This document shows, piece after piece, positions 35,274 to 45,911 of a stretch of DNA of 64,000 bases (its first letter is position 1; each line of letters opens with the position of its first letter). This DNA is from Zychaea mexicana. Lineage: Eukaryota; Mucoromycota; Mucoromycetes; Mucorales; Lichtheimiaceae. The notes below the pieces were generated by a model that made no database searches, had not been told where the DNA came from, and worked only from the letters and a program-made list of their open reading frames with translations. The DNA lies in the NCBI RefSeq assembly GCF_025766255.1, contig NW_026516791.1:56205-120204 (forward strand), in the 5' to 3' direction. The translations under genes and the position numbers were made by a program.

Positions 35274-36208
35274 TACGACTATTGAGCTTTTGGGCTCGTT
35301 TGCATTGGAGACTGGCAAGGGTCTGGGCACATTGTGCTTTCAACGAGAACCAGTCCACTGCCTTAGAGGAGGAGGGGGTTGGATGGGTGGCATCAGTCAC
35401 TAGATTCTCAAGAGAAGGTAGTGGGTGGAAAAGAGAGGAGATTTTCTCAGTGTTTTTTGCGGTGAGTACTTTGGGGTTGAGCCTCCAAGGACGTTGTTGA
35501 CCGACGTTAACTTGGTTATTAAGGCTTACAGATATTAACTGGTGATCACTGCCTGGGAAAGGGACCTGGGTCCATTCCTTGGCAAGGGAAAGCCAGTTGC
35601 TCGGGATGTAGATGCGGTCTATTCTACTCTAGTGTTGATGGGAAGCGCTGTCAAAGGTAAAGCCAAAATCGCCGGAAGAGCGTAACCTAATCCACACATC
35701 ACTGTACATCAACTGGGAGATTAGTCTCTGGAGAGAAGTTGATCTACGGTCAGCTTGGCGAGGTATGGGCCGTCGGTCACGAGGATCGAGGACACAGTTA
35801 AAATCACCAAGGATGACATATAGGTTAGCCGCAGAGGTAGACACCAAGGAGGCAAGTTGCGTAAAAAGAGCCTTCTGGAGTGAAAGCTGGTTAGGTGCGT
35901 GGATTAGAAGAATTCTAAAACAGAGGGTGTAGAGAGTGAGCTGGAGGGCGAGCGCCCCTGGGGGAAAGTCCAGGGAGTGATCGACAACTAGGTGTAGCTG
36001 TTCACACATAGGTTTTTGCAGGAGAACTCCAAACTCCTTAGAGTTAGAGTGCAAGGCTGCAAGGCGTTGGCTATGCCATTGAGGGTTTGCATGATTGAAC
36101 ACAACCCAATCATGATCACCCAAATGACATTTGCTCAAGAGGAGAAAGGGAAGACGATAAAGAACCATCAGGTTCTTTGCCGTTTCCAATTTTGGTTGAC
36201 AATGGTTA

Positions 36209-37052
36209 TGTTGATACCCCGAGAACTATCCCTTCAATAAAATCTGAATACAAGAAAGAGCTGCATAACAAACATCAAGCACATCACATCACACAACAAC
36301 AAGAGCTCTACTACAGCAGCCTCGCAATTAATACAACATTCTGGCACTTTCCATAAAGCCAAGGACACAGCGATCCAATAACTACGCAGCAACAACTCTA
36401 CAAACTTCTGGCACCTTCCAAACTGCCAAGGAATAGCTAATAATAGCATTATTCCTAGACTTTCCAATTGATTCCACATCCGTAACCATTGGATGCAAGT
36501 ACTTTCCACAACCTTCGAGCATCATCTTTGATGTTCAATTATTATAGATGTATTGAATTATTTTGAAAGATATAAATACCCCCTCATTTTATTTGAATAA
36601 AGACATTGAATTTCTACCTCCCACTTTTGACTTAACTTTTCAAGTGTTGTTTTCAATCACTCAAGACCTAAACACGGCTTGTTTTATCTTACATATTGTT
36701 TATTGCTCATAACTGAAGCTAAATAAACTCTTCTATTAAGACCAGACGTAACATTCCTGCTCTTATTTCTCATTTACTTGGACAGACGTAACATTCCTGA
36801 TCCTTATTCCTCATTCATTTTGGACAGACGTAACATCCCTGATCCTCATTTCTACTCACTGAGCTTAATCAAGACAACAGCTCCCCACTATTTACAACCT
36901 TGGACATAACCCATACACATTTTTACCTTACTTTACACTCATATCACTTCACAACCCGTCTGTAATAAACGATATTATTACTGGTGCTCACTACAAAACA
37001 TACACTTAAACCATTACGCAACTACCTGGAATACCCCAGATTCACCGTAACA
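36209..37052 (+). mobile_element. Probable solo LTR, 844 bp, inside LINE ORF2
   Basis: Starts TGTTGATACC and ends CCGTAACA (TG...CA, TGTT/AACA inverted tips) and interrupts the LINE endonuclease frame. TATAAATACC near 36573 and AATAAA near 36597 fit plus-strand LTR signals. Inside, a roughly 47-bp unit with GGACAGACGTAACATCCCTG repeats three times (about 36742-36860). I see no clean target duplication, so the ends are less certain than for the LTR at 21712. Confidence 0.65.
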
Positions 37053-37163
37053 ATGTGAAAGTCCTCGTATATTGAGGAAAGCAATCTTCAAGTTTGGTGT
37101 ATTAAACATAAAAAATTTATTACAAACAAAAAAGAGGGACAAACAGAGAAAAGGAAAGTAAAA

Positions 37164-38405
37164 CTATTCGTCCGAAGTAGGAGGCAGCGGCGAGTGGGAC
37201 CGAGAATGGGCATGGGATCGCGGCGACTTGCTACGGCAGCGGGCGGGGGCTTTCCCCTTACCCTGCTTCTGTTTCTTGAGGGGTCGGCGGGCGTACGGGC
37301 CGGACGAGAGAGACGCGTCTGCTGCCTGGCGGACGGGCGCGGCGACAAGAGAGCGCGAACTTGGTGGTGCAGGCGCAGGAGCACAGGCAGCAGCCGAGGC
37401 CGAAGATTCACCTAACGGCAGCCCCTCGCAGGCAAGTTGGTCTTGAACCAATTCTTCCAGACCAGAAAGAGACGAGGAGGGCGAAGGAGAACAAGGGCGA
37501 GACGAGCGACAAGACGGGGCACGCGAGGAGGAACGCTCGGACACCGCCATTTGCGACATACATCGGTCAAGGTCGTCAACGGGGGGAACAGGGGGTTGAG
37601 GGCCCCTCATCGGGCACTTTTCCTTTGGATGGCCCTGGGCGCGGCACTTGAAGCATCCATCAAGGGGGAGCGACCGGCACTTCCGGGATCCACCACGACC
37701 AGCGATAGTGACCCACGGGGGGATGTCCTTGAGGTCCATCTTCAACTTGATGGACACATCCCAGTTGGGGCTAAGAATACCGTGGGTACGGACATTCTCA
37801 GCCTTAACAACTTTACCATACGGTGCAAGTGAGTCGGCGAATGCCTGCACATCACAACCAGGAGGGCAAAGTTGGAGACGATACTGTCTAGCACCCCTGC
37901 GGTCGGTAGACCACTTATTAACAAAAACCAAACGATGTTGATTGATGATGAAAGGAGCGCTGAGAACAGCACGCTGTACGGATCTCGAAACAAGGAGAAG
38001 ACGTACGCTGGTATCCCGAAGCTCATAACTGTGAATCGGGTTACCGGGTGAACGTTGACGCACCAAATTGAACAGCCTTACAAGGTTATTCGCATTCAGT
38101 GGTCGTGGCAGGGCAGCTTCAACAGCAAAGTGCTAACGAAGGTACGCTACCTCTGAGTTTTGAGAGTGGCCTTCTCGGGCAGCATCAGCAAAGCTGGAAC
38201 TGCCAGCACCGTTACCAGTGCTTGCTACAACGACTGGGGTCGAGGTAGCCAAGTCGGACTGACTCTTGCGGCGGGACTCTGCATTTTGGTCGTCGACCTC
38301 CATGCGCTCCTCGCGTGGGCTTGGGGGTTTATTGAGCTCTCCCTCAGAGCTATTGGCTTTTTGGTGTTTCTTTGGGCAGTTCTTTCGCACCAGCCGGGGC
38401 CCCAC
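37164..38405 (-). pseudogene. LINE ORF1: RNA-binding zinc-knuckle protein, one TAG
   Basis: ATG at 38405 (MGPRLVRKNCPKK). The N-terminus has SSSFADAAREGH, typical of fungal LINE ORF1. An in-frame TAG at 38133 interrupts the frame, which then runs open to 37164 in the same phase. The middle has an RRM-like region (NKWSTDRRGARQYRLQLCPPG). One zinc knuckle follows, CFKCRAQGHPKEKC (C-x2-C-x4-H-x4-C), then a Ser/Pro/Arg-rich tail. ORF1 proteins coat LINE RNA. GC content is much higher than in the neighbours. Confidence 0.85.
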
Positions 38406-38738
38406 CCAGTGATGGCGCTAGTCAATGAGGCTGCACAGACACAGGAACGTTTGTTTGGGGGGAGTGCCCCCATAAGCGGTGTTCAGGCTGAAAAGCCCCG
38501 CTTCTCCCTTCAAAAATTCTGCAACCCTAAGGGCCCGATAATACTTCGGGGTCGTAAGTGAGTAGTGTAACACATGGGCGAGCCAACATGGTTCTTGCTC
38601 GGACTCACTACTAAATTGTTTATCGTAGGTTGGTAGCCCACTAGGACAAGCTTTAGCTCTAAAGGATGGTCGCAGCGAACTGGTCCCACCCGATAGGTTC
38701 CACCCAAGCACCACGATGAGGTACTTGCCCAAGCAAGG

Positions 38739-39744
38739 GGTATCTAATCGTCTTCGATCCCCTAACCTTAGCCCCTGATCAACGGAAGCGTCCTTGGCAA
38801 ATGCTTTCGCAGTAGTTTGTCTTTGGACAATCCAAGAATTTCACCTCTAGCGTCCAAATACAAATGCCCCCGACCACTCCTATTCATCATTACTTTGGTC
38901 TTGAACCAACGAAAATAGACCAAATGTCATATTTCATTATTCCATGCTAACACATTCAAGCTTGAAAGCCTGCTTTAAACACTCTGATTTGCTCATGGTA
39001 ATCGACTGGTTCGACCCCAAGTCCGAAGACAAGGGAGATCCAGTCAAAAGTCCCAGACAAAATGTACCCAACAAATGAATGCTAGGACACCTGCCTATAG
39101 ACTAAAGTTCGACTGCGGGCGTTTTAACTGCAACAACTTTAGTATACGCTATTGGAGCTGGAATTACCGCGGCTGCTGGCACCAGACTTGCCCTCCAATT
39201 GTTCCTCGTTAAAGGATTTAAATTGTACTCATTCCAATTGCAAGACTATAAAAGCCCTGCATTGTTATTTATTGTCACTACCTCCCCGTGTCGGGATTGG
39301 GTAATTTGCGCGCCTGCTGCCTTCCTTGGATGTGGTAGCCGTTTCTCAGGCTCCCTCTCCGGAATCGAACCCTTATTCCCCGTTACCCGTAGAAGCCATT
39401 GCACGCCTCGATCGTGCAATCAAAAGCAATGATAGGGCAGAAAATCGAATGAACTGGCTCCAGATTAAACTGAAGACCGGCAAGGATACTATGAGCGACC
39501 AAAGACTAGGTTTTACCCCAGGTTGGTTTTTATCTAATATACGCAACGGCATACACCGTTATATACACATGTATTAGCTCCAGAATTACCGCGGTTATCC
39601 AGCAGCAAAGCAGTTAGAATGCCAAGTAGATCATAACTGATTTAATGAGCCATTCGCAGTTTCACAGTATTAATGCTAGTACTTAGACATGCATGGCTTA
39701 ATCTTTGAGACAAGCATATGACTACTGGCAGGATCAACCAGGTA
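38739..39744 (-). rRNA. 18S rRNA, 5' about 1000 nt
   Basis: The minus strand starts TACCTGGTTGATCCTGCCAG at 39744 and runs through the universal GTGCCAGCAGCCGCGGTAAT site to GATCGAAGACGATTAGATACC at 38739, where the LINE begins. The segment around 39390-39570 is divergent, as expected of a variable region. The 3' half of the gene is absent. It lies downstream of the spacer that follows the 28S fragment at 44700-45316, in the order 28S-spacer-18S. Confidence 0.97.
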
Positions 39745-40379
39745 ACTAATTTCATAAGGCTTTTCCCAAGGTCCACTACAGACCTCAGGTACCCAAGGTA
39801 CCAATCTCTCGATTCCCCAGGCTCCTTACATACAAGTATGTTTGGCATACCAAATGAATTTATGTTCCCTATTGAATTCTTTAATCCCAAGGCTGTTTAG
39901 ACCTTCAGACTTCCGAATCCAAGTGTTTCACCATTTGCCAGACTACAAGGTTTCTCGACTGGTTGATATGATAGTACCTGAAGGCAATATCAAATAACCA
40001 ATTCGAAGGATGATCCTATGTTTTCAAGTCAATAGAGACTCGTCCACAAGGTTGCACCCAAATAGCTATGTTTAATCCTAGTCAAAGACCAGATATACAC
40101 ACAACCTCCAACATCCTGCCTTGAATCCCAAAAACCAAGACTAGTTGGTGTCCAAAATACCGAGTAACTCTGAGAGTACCTAGTACACAAATTGGACCAA
40201 TATGCATCTGCATCTACATGGTTACTCCCTCAGTCCCCAAAGCTTCAGACCATATCCCAAACATTGGTCTGACCCTAGCAACCACATAAGCTAGGCAGGC
40301 TTTTTTGGCTCTCGCCATCACCCTTCCTCTTACATATCCGTGGGGTACTCGGCCGACCATTTTGCCCCAAAGGTAAGGG

Positions 40380-40752
40380 TCGGTTTTGAAAATTTGTTAG
40401 TAAACTAATGTCCGAACGCTTACATTGCACCTCGGGTTTTTTGCTTTGTGTCCCATTTGCTCAAAAGTTTGTTTTAAAATGTCTCCTTATAATGGTTGGA
40501 TAGCGCTCGTTTGTGGCTACAAATACCACTTTTAGAAACAAAAATATGCCGTTTCCAAGAAATGAGACGGTTTTGAAAATTTGTTAGTAAACTGATGTCC
40601 GAATGCTTACATTGCACCTTGGGTTTTTTGCTTTGTGTCCCCATTTGCTCCAAAGTTTGTTTTAAAATGTCTCCTTATAATGGTTAAATAGCGCTCGTTC
40701 ATGGCTACAATTACCACCTTTCAGAAACAAAAAATATGCCGTTTACAAGGAC
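40380..40752. repeat. Spacer subrepeat, two about 185-bp units
   Basis: Two tandem copies beginning GGTTTTGAAAATTTGTTAGT (near 40383 and 40568) and ending with AATATGCCGTTT and CAAG, with scattered substitutions. The motif ATAGCGCTCGTT..TGGCTACAA is shared with the next repeat set. Confidence 0.9.
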
Positions 40753-40854
40753 TGAGCTCAATTTTCGTAAGGATCCCTATGTAAGTTAGCATAGAGCTCT
40801 ATGCTAAGGGTTCATACGGATTTTTCCTTCAAACATTTTGAGGTGTTTTCAACT

Positions 40855-41540
40855 CCGTTTTTTACTTTCTTTTACATGGTTGTGTAGCGCTTGTTTGTGG
40901 CTACATTTTGTATGTTTCAGAATCACACAATATGCCGCTTATGCGAAATGAGATTATTTTTCATTTTTCTCTATGCTAAGCTCTATCCTAAGCTCTATGC
41001 TAAGGATCCATACAGATTTTTCTTCTAAACATTTTTTTACTTTCTTTTACATGGTTGTGTAGCGCTTGTTTGTGGCTACATTTTGTATGTTTCAAAATCA
41101 CACAATATGCCGTTTATGCGAAATGAGATTAATTTTCATTTTTCTCTATGCTAAGCTCTATGCTAACCTCTATGCTAAGCTCTATGCTAACCTCTATGCT
41201 AACCTCTATGCTAACCTCTATGCTAAGGATCCATACAGATTTTTCTTTCAAACATTTTGAGGCCTATTTTACTTTCTTTACATGGTTTGTAGCGCTTGTT
41301 TGTGGCTACATTTGTATGTTCAAAATCACACAATATGCCGTTTATGCGAAATGAGATTATTTTCATTTTTCTCTATGCTAAGCTCTATGCTAAGCTCTAT
41401 GCTAAGGATCCATACGGATTTTTCTTTTAAACATTTTTTTACTTTCTTTTACATGGTTGTGTAGCGCTCGTTTGTGGCAATATTTTGTATGTTTCAGAAT
41501 CACAAAATAGTTTTTTTTCTCATACCGCTTAGCATAGAGC
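40855..41540. repeat. Spacer subrepeat set with ACTTTCTTTTACATGG units
   Basis: Four units start with TTTTTACTTTCTTTTACATGG or close variants (about 40859, 41036, 41267, 41438) and contain GTAGCGCTTGTTTGTGGCTACA and ATATGCCG.TTATGCGAAATG. They are separated by CTCTATGCTAAG/C runs, which reach about seven tandem copies at 41147-41228. They look related to the 185-bp units by the shared core. Confidence 0.85.
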
Positions 41541-42141
41541 TTAGCATAGAGCCCTATCATAAGCTCTATGCTAATCAGCATAGACACCTCTATGCTAACC
41601 AGCATAGACACCTCTATGCCAAAGACTATAGACGTACACCACTCTATCAAATAACTCGTGCTAGAATGCACCCAACGAGATCGCACACATCGTTTCCAAT
41701 ACCTGACGATAACCGTTATACATATATTGCTTAACTATACACTTTTACTTGCAACACCTATCTTTTACATTTCATACACATTTATCCCTCTGCATCTTCA
41801 TCTTTCCCACAAAATATCAGCCCCAAAACACTATTTACCCCACACTATATAGAAACACAATGTCGACAAACCATCCTTTCTTACTTTCCTCTTCTATTCC
41901 CAAAACTTCTCTATCAATTCCTTCAATCTCTCTCTATCATAACTTCCATAGACAACTCTATGCTCTCGTAGCATAGGGCTCTATCCTAACTTCCATAGAC
42001 AACTTTATGTGGACCTCAAAACGTCATTGAAATTATCACCAGATAATATGCTTGAATGCAAAATATTAAGTTTATTGAATTTGCAATAAAAGATCAAAAG
42101 ACTAAGAGACTAAAAGACTAAAAGACTAAAAAAAAGCAAAA
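41541..42141. other. Unique spacer DNA before the 5S gene
   Basis: Contains a few AGCATAGAG/CTCTATGCT inverted words (41528-41620), then T/C-rich sequence. No gene is seen. Confidence 0.5.
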
Positions 42142-42259
42142 ACTTACAGCACCTGGTATTCCCATGTGGTCCCCCACCATAGTACTGACCAGGCCAGACA
42201 GGGCTTGACTGCGGAGATCGGACGGGATCCGGTATATTCCCTGTTGTATGGCCGTAAGT
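42142..42259 (-). rRNA. rrn5: 5S rRNA, 118 nt
   Basis: The minus strand reads ACTTACGGCCATACAACAGG at the 5' end (42259), then GATCCCGTCCGATCTCCGCA, GTCAAGC and GGGAATACCAGGTGCTGTAAGT at the 3' end. Its ends pair (ACTTAC with GTAAGT), the internal Pol III control region is present, and a T run follows at once (42141 downward) as terminator. It lies inside the rDNA spacer in the same direction as 18S and 28S. All conserved 5S segments look intact. Confidence 0.97.
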
Positions 42260-42334
42260 TAAAGTAAATGTTGTATGTTTGATGCTGTATGGCTAATTTT
42301 TGTAATCCTCTAACAACAACTTCAAAAATCGACA

Positions 42335-42455
42335 TAAAAAAAAGCCCTAGCCATGATCTTTCAAAGACCATGACTAGGGCATTCTCTCAAAAAACTGACA
42401 TAAAAAAAAGCCCTAGCCATGATCTTTTTAAAAGACCATGACTAGGGCATTCTCT
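42335..42455. repeat. Two tandem hairpin units beside the 5S gene
   Basis: Each about 66-bp unit holds AAAAGCCCTAGCCATGATC, a short loop and its near-complement GACCATGACTAGGGCATT, so each can fold into a long hairpin. They lie just upstream of the 5S gene in its own orientation, between it and the satellite. Confidence 0.85.
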
Positions 42456-42479
42456 CTTCCTCTGAGCATTAGAAAAAGC

Positions 42480-44410
42480 TCTATGCTAACTTCCATAGGG
42501 ACCTCTATCCTAGTCACCCTAGACCTCTATGCTAACTCACATAGGGGCCTCTGTCCTAGTTTACCCCAGACCTTCAGCCTCAGGTACCCTAGAGCTCTAT
42601 CCTTAGATACCCTAGGACCCTATCCTCAGGTACCCTGGGGCTTCAGCCTCAGATACCCTGGGACTCTATCCTCAGATACCCTAGGGCTTCAGCCTCAGGT
42701 ACCCTAGGTCCCTATCCTCAGGTACCCTGGGGCTCTATCCTCAGATACCCTAGGGCTTTATCCTCAGATAATCTAGGGCTCTATCCTCAGATACCCTGGG
42801 ACTCTATCCTCAGATACCCTAGGACCCTATCCTCAGGTACCCTGGACCCTATCCTCAGGTACCCTGGGGCTCTATCCTCAGATACCCTAGGGCTTTATCC
42901 TCAGATAACCTAGAGCTTTAACCTCAGATAACCTAGGGCTCTATCCTCAAATAACCTAGGGCTCTATCCTCAGATACCCTAGGGCTTTATCCTCAGATAA
43001 CCTAGGGATCTATCTTCAGATACCCTGGGACTCTATCCTCAGATACCCTGGGACTCTATCCTCAGATACCCTAGGGCTTCAGCCTCAGATAACCTAGGGC
43101 TCTATCCTTAGATACCCTAGGGCTCTATCCCTAGATACCCTAGGGCTCTATCCTTAGATACCCTAGGGCTCTATCCTTAGATACCCTAGGGCTCTATCCT
43201 TAGATACCTAGGGCTCTATCCTCAGATATCATAGAGCTTATCCTCAGATATCATAGAGCTTTATCCTCAGATAACCTAGAGCTTTATCCTCAGGTACCCT
43301 AGAGCTCTATCCTTAGATACCCTAGGACCCTATCCTCAGATAACCTAGAGCTTCAGCTTCAGGTACCCTAAGGCTCTATCCTCAGATACCCTGGGGCTCT
43401 ATCCTCAGATACCCTAGGGCTCTATCTTCAGATAACCTAGGGCTTTATCCTCAGATAACCTAGAGCTTTATCCTCAGATAACCTAGGGCTCTATCCTTAG
43501 ATACCCTAGAGCTCTATCCTTGGATACCTAGGGCTCTATCCTCAGGTACCTTAGAGCTCTATCCTTAGATACCTTAGAGCTCTATCCTTAGATACCCTAG
43601 GACCCTATCCTCAGGTACCCTAGAGCTTTATCCTCAGATAACCTAGGGCTCTATCCTCAATAACCTAGGGCTCTATCCTCAGATACCCTAGGGCTTATCC
43701 TCAGATAACCTAGGGCTCTATCCTCAGATACCCTGGGACTCTATCCTCAGATACCCTAGGGCTTCAGCCTCAGATAACCTAGGGCTCTATCCTTAGATAC
43801 CCTAGGGCTCTATCCTTAGATACCTAGAGCTCTATCCTTGATACCTAGGGCTCTATCCTCAGATACCCTAGAGCTTTATCCTCAGATAACCTAGAGCTTT
43901 ATCCTCAGGTACCTTAGAGCTCTATCCTCAGATACCCTAGGGCTTCAGCCTCAGATAACCTAGAGCTTTATCCTCAGATAACCTAGAGCTTTATCCTCAG
44001 ATAACCTAGAGCTTTATCCTCAGATACCCTGGGCTCTATCCTCAGATACCCTGGGGCTCTATCTTCAGATAACCTAGGGCTTTATCCTCAGATAACCTAG
44101 GGCTCTATCCTCAGATACCCTGGGACTCTATCCTCAGATACCCTAGGGCTTCAGCCTCAGATAACCTAGGGCTCTATCCTTAGATACCCTAGGGCTTTAT
44201 CCTCAGATAACCTAGAGCTTTATCCTTAGATACCCTAAGACCTATCCTCAGTACCCTAGAGCTTCAGCTTCAGATACCCTAGGGCTCTATCCTTAGATAC
44301 CCTAGGGCTCTATCCTCAGATAACCTAGGGCTTCAGCTTCAGGTACCCTAAGGCTCTATCCTTAGATACCCTAAGGCTTTATCCTCAGATAACCTAGGGC
44401 TTTATCCTAG
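42480..44410. repeat. 23-bp satellite in the rDNA spacer, about 80 units
   Basis: Consensus GGCTCTATCCTCAGATACCC plus TAG. Variants include TTAGATACC, AGATAACC, GGACTCTATC and GCTTCAGCC; several units are 21-22 bp. Higher-order patterns recur, for example runs of ATAACCTAG-type against ATACCCTAG-type units. The left end (42476-42600) grades into CTCTATGCTAACTTCCATAGGG, which resembles the CTCTATGCTAA words farther down the spacer. Open frames through it are artefacts. Confidence 0.97.
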
Positions 44411-44699
44411 CTTCCCATAGTGTCCTCTATACTCTCAAGTGCACACCTGCCCGACAAGAGCCTTAGAGTTAACTACAACCAGGTTTTCTTGAACTTGGTC
44501 TACCTGAGCTTTGAACTCTGAAGACCTGACAATCTTTTATCCAAGGATGTTTGCCTATGTCTTGTCCAAGAGACAGTAAATGCCCGACGGAAAAGCCTTA
44601 GAGTAAAAAAAAGATCTAGAGACAAAATGCCCGACGATAATACCGCAAGGAAAAAAAGTATAGTATAAGACTCTATCAACCTTTCCATTGAATTGGCTA

Positions 44700-45116
44700 T
44701 TGAATGTGCCCTCAGAAGAGGAGCAAATTCAATGACAAGGGCTTAATCTCAGTACATCGTAGCAACAAAGGCTACTCTAGTACGTACAATACCCCGTCAA
44801 CATCAAGTCGTCTGCTTGTGATCAAACGTCTCAACGCTAATAATTATCATAAGCACCGGCAAAGCCTACCTTTCCGTAGACAGAACCAAGCACATGTAGG
44901 TTTTCAAGACCATAAGGCCTTTATTTGTACCATTCTGGCACGTTGACACACATAGGATATCCTTTCCAGCATGGATTCTGACTTAGAGGCGTTCAGCCAT
45001 TATCCAGCAGATGGTAGCTTCGCGGCATTGGCCTTTCAACCAGCCGCATATACCAATTATCTGAATGAAGGGTTCCTCTCGTACTAACTTCAATTACTGT
45101 TGGGATATCAATCCAT

Positions 45117-45171
<55 letters not shown>

Positions 45172-45316
45172 ATTAGTGGGTGAACAATCCAACGCTTACT
45201 GAATTCTGCTTCAGTATGATAGGAAGAGCCGACATCGAAGAATCAAAAAGCAACGTCGCTATGAACGCTTGGCTGCCACAAGCCAGTTATTATAATATAT
45301 AATTTATCTGGCACCT
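44700..45316 (-). rRNA. 28S rRNA 3' end, about 600 nt, before the spacer
   Basis: The minus strand runs from AGGTGCCAGA (45316) through ATAACTGGCTTGTGGC, GCGTTCATAGCGACGTTGC, GATGTCGGCTCTTCCTATC, CATCTGCTGGATAATGGCTG and GAGATTAAGCCCTTG to the 3' end near 44715. The loop before ATAACTGG, normally CCACAGGG, is replaced by AT-rich sequence. Compared with the other two fragments it has its own substitutions near the 3' end. The spacer follows. Confidence 0.95.
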
Positions 45317-45363
45317 GGCTAAAAATTTTCCCGGCCAAAGCCAGAGACCTAGCTAAAACTGCT

Positions 45364-45682
45364 AGGACAAATTTTTGTCCTTGAGCAAATGTGAAAATTG
45401 TTGATATTAGTATCTAGTGATTATACCTCAGCTGTGTGTCGTTCCTTTTTTGGATCATCAGTAATCAAGCACGTTTATTGTTTCGATTCTGGAGCAGATG
45501 TGATGAGTAAAAAACGATCTTTCGTTTCTTTTGTTCAATGGATTGAAATGCATCGGACTGTTTTTTTGGCACTGAGGACAAAAATTTGTCCTGTCTTTTT
45601 GTATAAGTGAGAGCACATGATGAAGGCTTTGTGAAGGGAGCATATGTGATATGATGCTTAGAGTACAAAAAGTTTGTCCCAG
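45364..45682. promoter_or_regulatory. GGACAAA palindromes upstream of Helitron-2 RepHel
   Basis: AGGACAAATTTTTGTCCT at 45364-45382, AGGACAAAAATTTGTCCT at 45575-45592 and a degenerate GTACAAAAAGTTTGTCCC near 45663. A TATAAAAAGG box near 45867 lies 45 bp before the RepHel ATG. The same palindrome clusters at the other promoter region of the element (53064-53334). Confidence 0.6.
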
Positions 45683-45911
45683 ATAATGAAAAGTAGTGAT
45701 GTTTGATAAGGATGTTTGTTCTGTGAGAAGAAAAGAAATCAATAAGAGGCAGTACACGATGAATACCATTTGCGATGATGTAATGAACAAAGGATGTAAA
45801 GCAAATAAGATGTGATGACGGAAGTAAGTTGAATGAACTGATGGTGCTTCTGAAATCGGTGCGATATAAAAAGGGGAACTGCATTTTATTTTTTGCTTTC
45901 ATCAAAACACC

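Larger units (their letters stand above)
32587..37088 (-). pseudogene. LINE ORF2 fragments: AP-like endonuclease
   Basis: It begins near 37088 with LKIAFLNIRGLS, the usual ORF2 start. It resumes beyond the solo LTR at 36208 through the endonuclease domain: WHSQRLAALHSNSKEFGVLL, VILGDFNCVLDPRDRR (catalytic Asp/Asn) and SRIDRIYIP after an in-frame TAG at 35629. The reading continues to QKLNSR at 35276, is interrupted by the DDE transposon, and resumes in frame at 32786 (KTLTTHYHKAVAHG) until about 32587. No reverse transcriptase is present. The endonuclease would nick target DNA in an active element. Confidence 0.85.
32587..38738 (-). mobile_element. LINE (non-LTR retrotransposon), truncated and nested
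   Basis: Minus-strand element with ORF1 (38405-37164) and the start of ORF2 (37088 down to 32587). Its 5' side abuts 18S rRNA sequence at 38738/38739. It is interrupted by a solo LTR (36209-37052) and a TA-flanked DDE transposon (32789-35273). The copy stops near 32587, before any reverse-transcriptase motif, so it is 3'-incomplete. 38406-38738 would be the 5' UTR. Confidence 0.85.
39745..44699 (-). other. rDNA intergenic spacer and 5' ETS, about 5 kb
   Basis: It lies between the 28S 3' end (44700) and the 18S 5' end (39744) on the minus strand, so it is the spacer of one rDNA unit. In transcription order it holds a 23-bp satellite (44410-42480), two hairpin repeats, the 5S gene, degenerate CTCTATGCTAA repeats, two sets of longer subrepeats (41540-40380) and about 600 bp of unique sequence that should contain the Pol I promoter and 5' ETS. 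No protein gene is supported; open frames here follow repeat periodicity. Confidence 0.9.

Noticed and set aside
35282..35500. Plus-strand frames across the LINE
   Set aside because: They oppose the recognisable LINE ORF2 reading.
33114..38405. Reassigned TAG (amber) codon in this genome
   Set aside because: TAG stops mark decayed elements only, TAA and TGA stops also occur in others (Rep, element C), and the long Helitron-1 gene uses no in-frame TAG. Mutation explains it better.
42438..42707. Coding frames through the satellite
   Set aside because: The periodic peptide simply follows the repeat.
42480..44410. Degenerate telomere repeat
   Set aside because: CCCTAG recurs every 23 bp within a longer unit, not as a 6-7 bp tandem; position in the rDNA spacer explains it.
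42480..44410. CRISPR array
   Set aside because: There are no unique spacers; units are contiguous, and the genome is eukaryotic.
44704..44946. 80-codon frames at 5485, 44704 and 54647 as proteins
   Set aside because: They lie antisense to the 28S rRNA 3' end; conservation comes from the rRNA.
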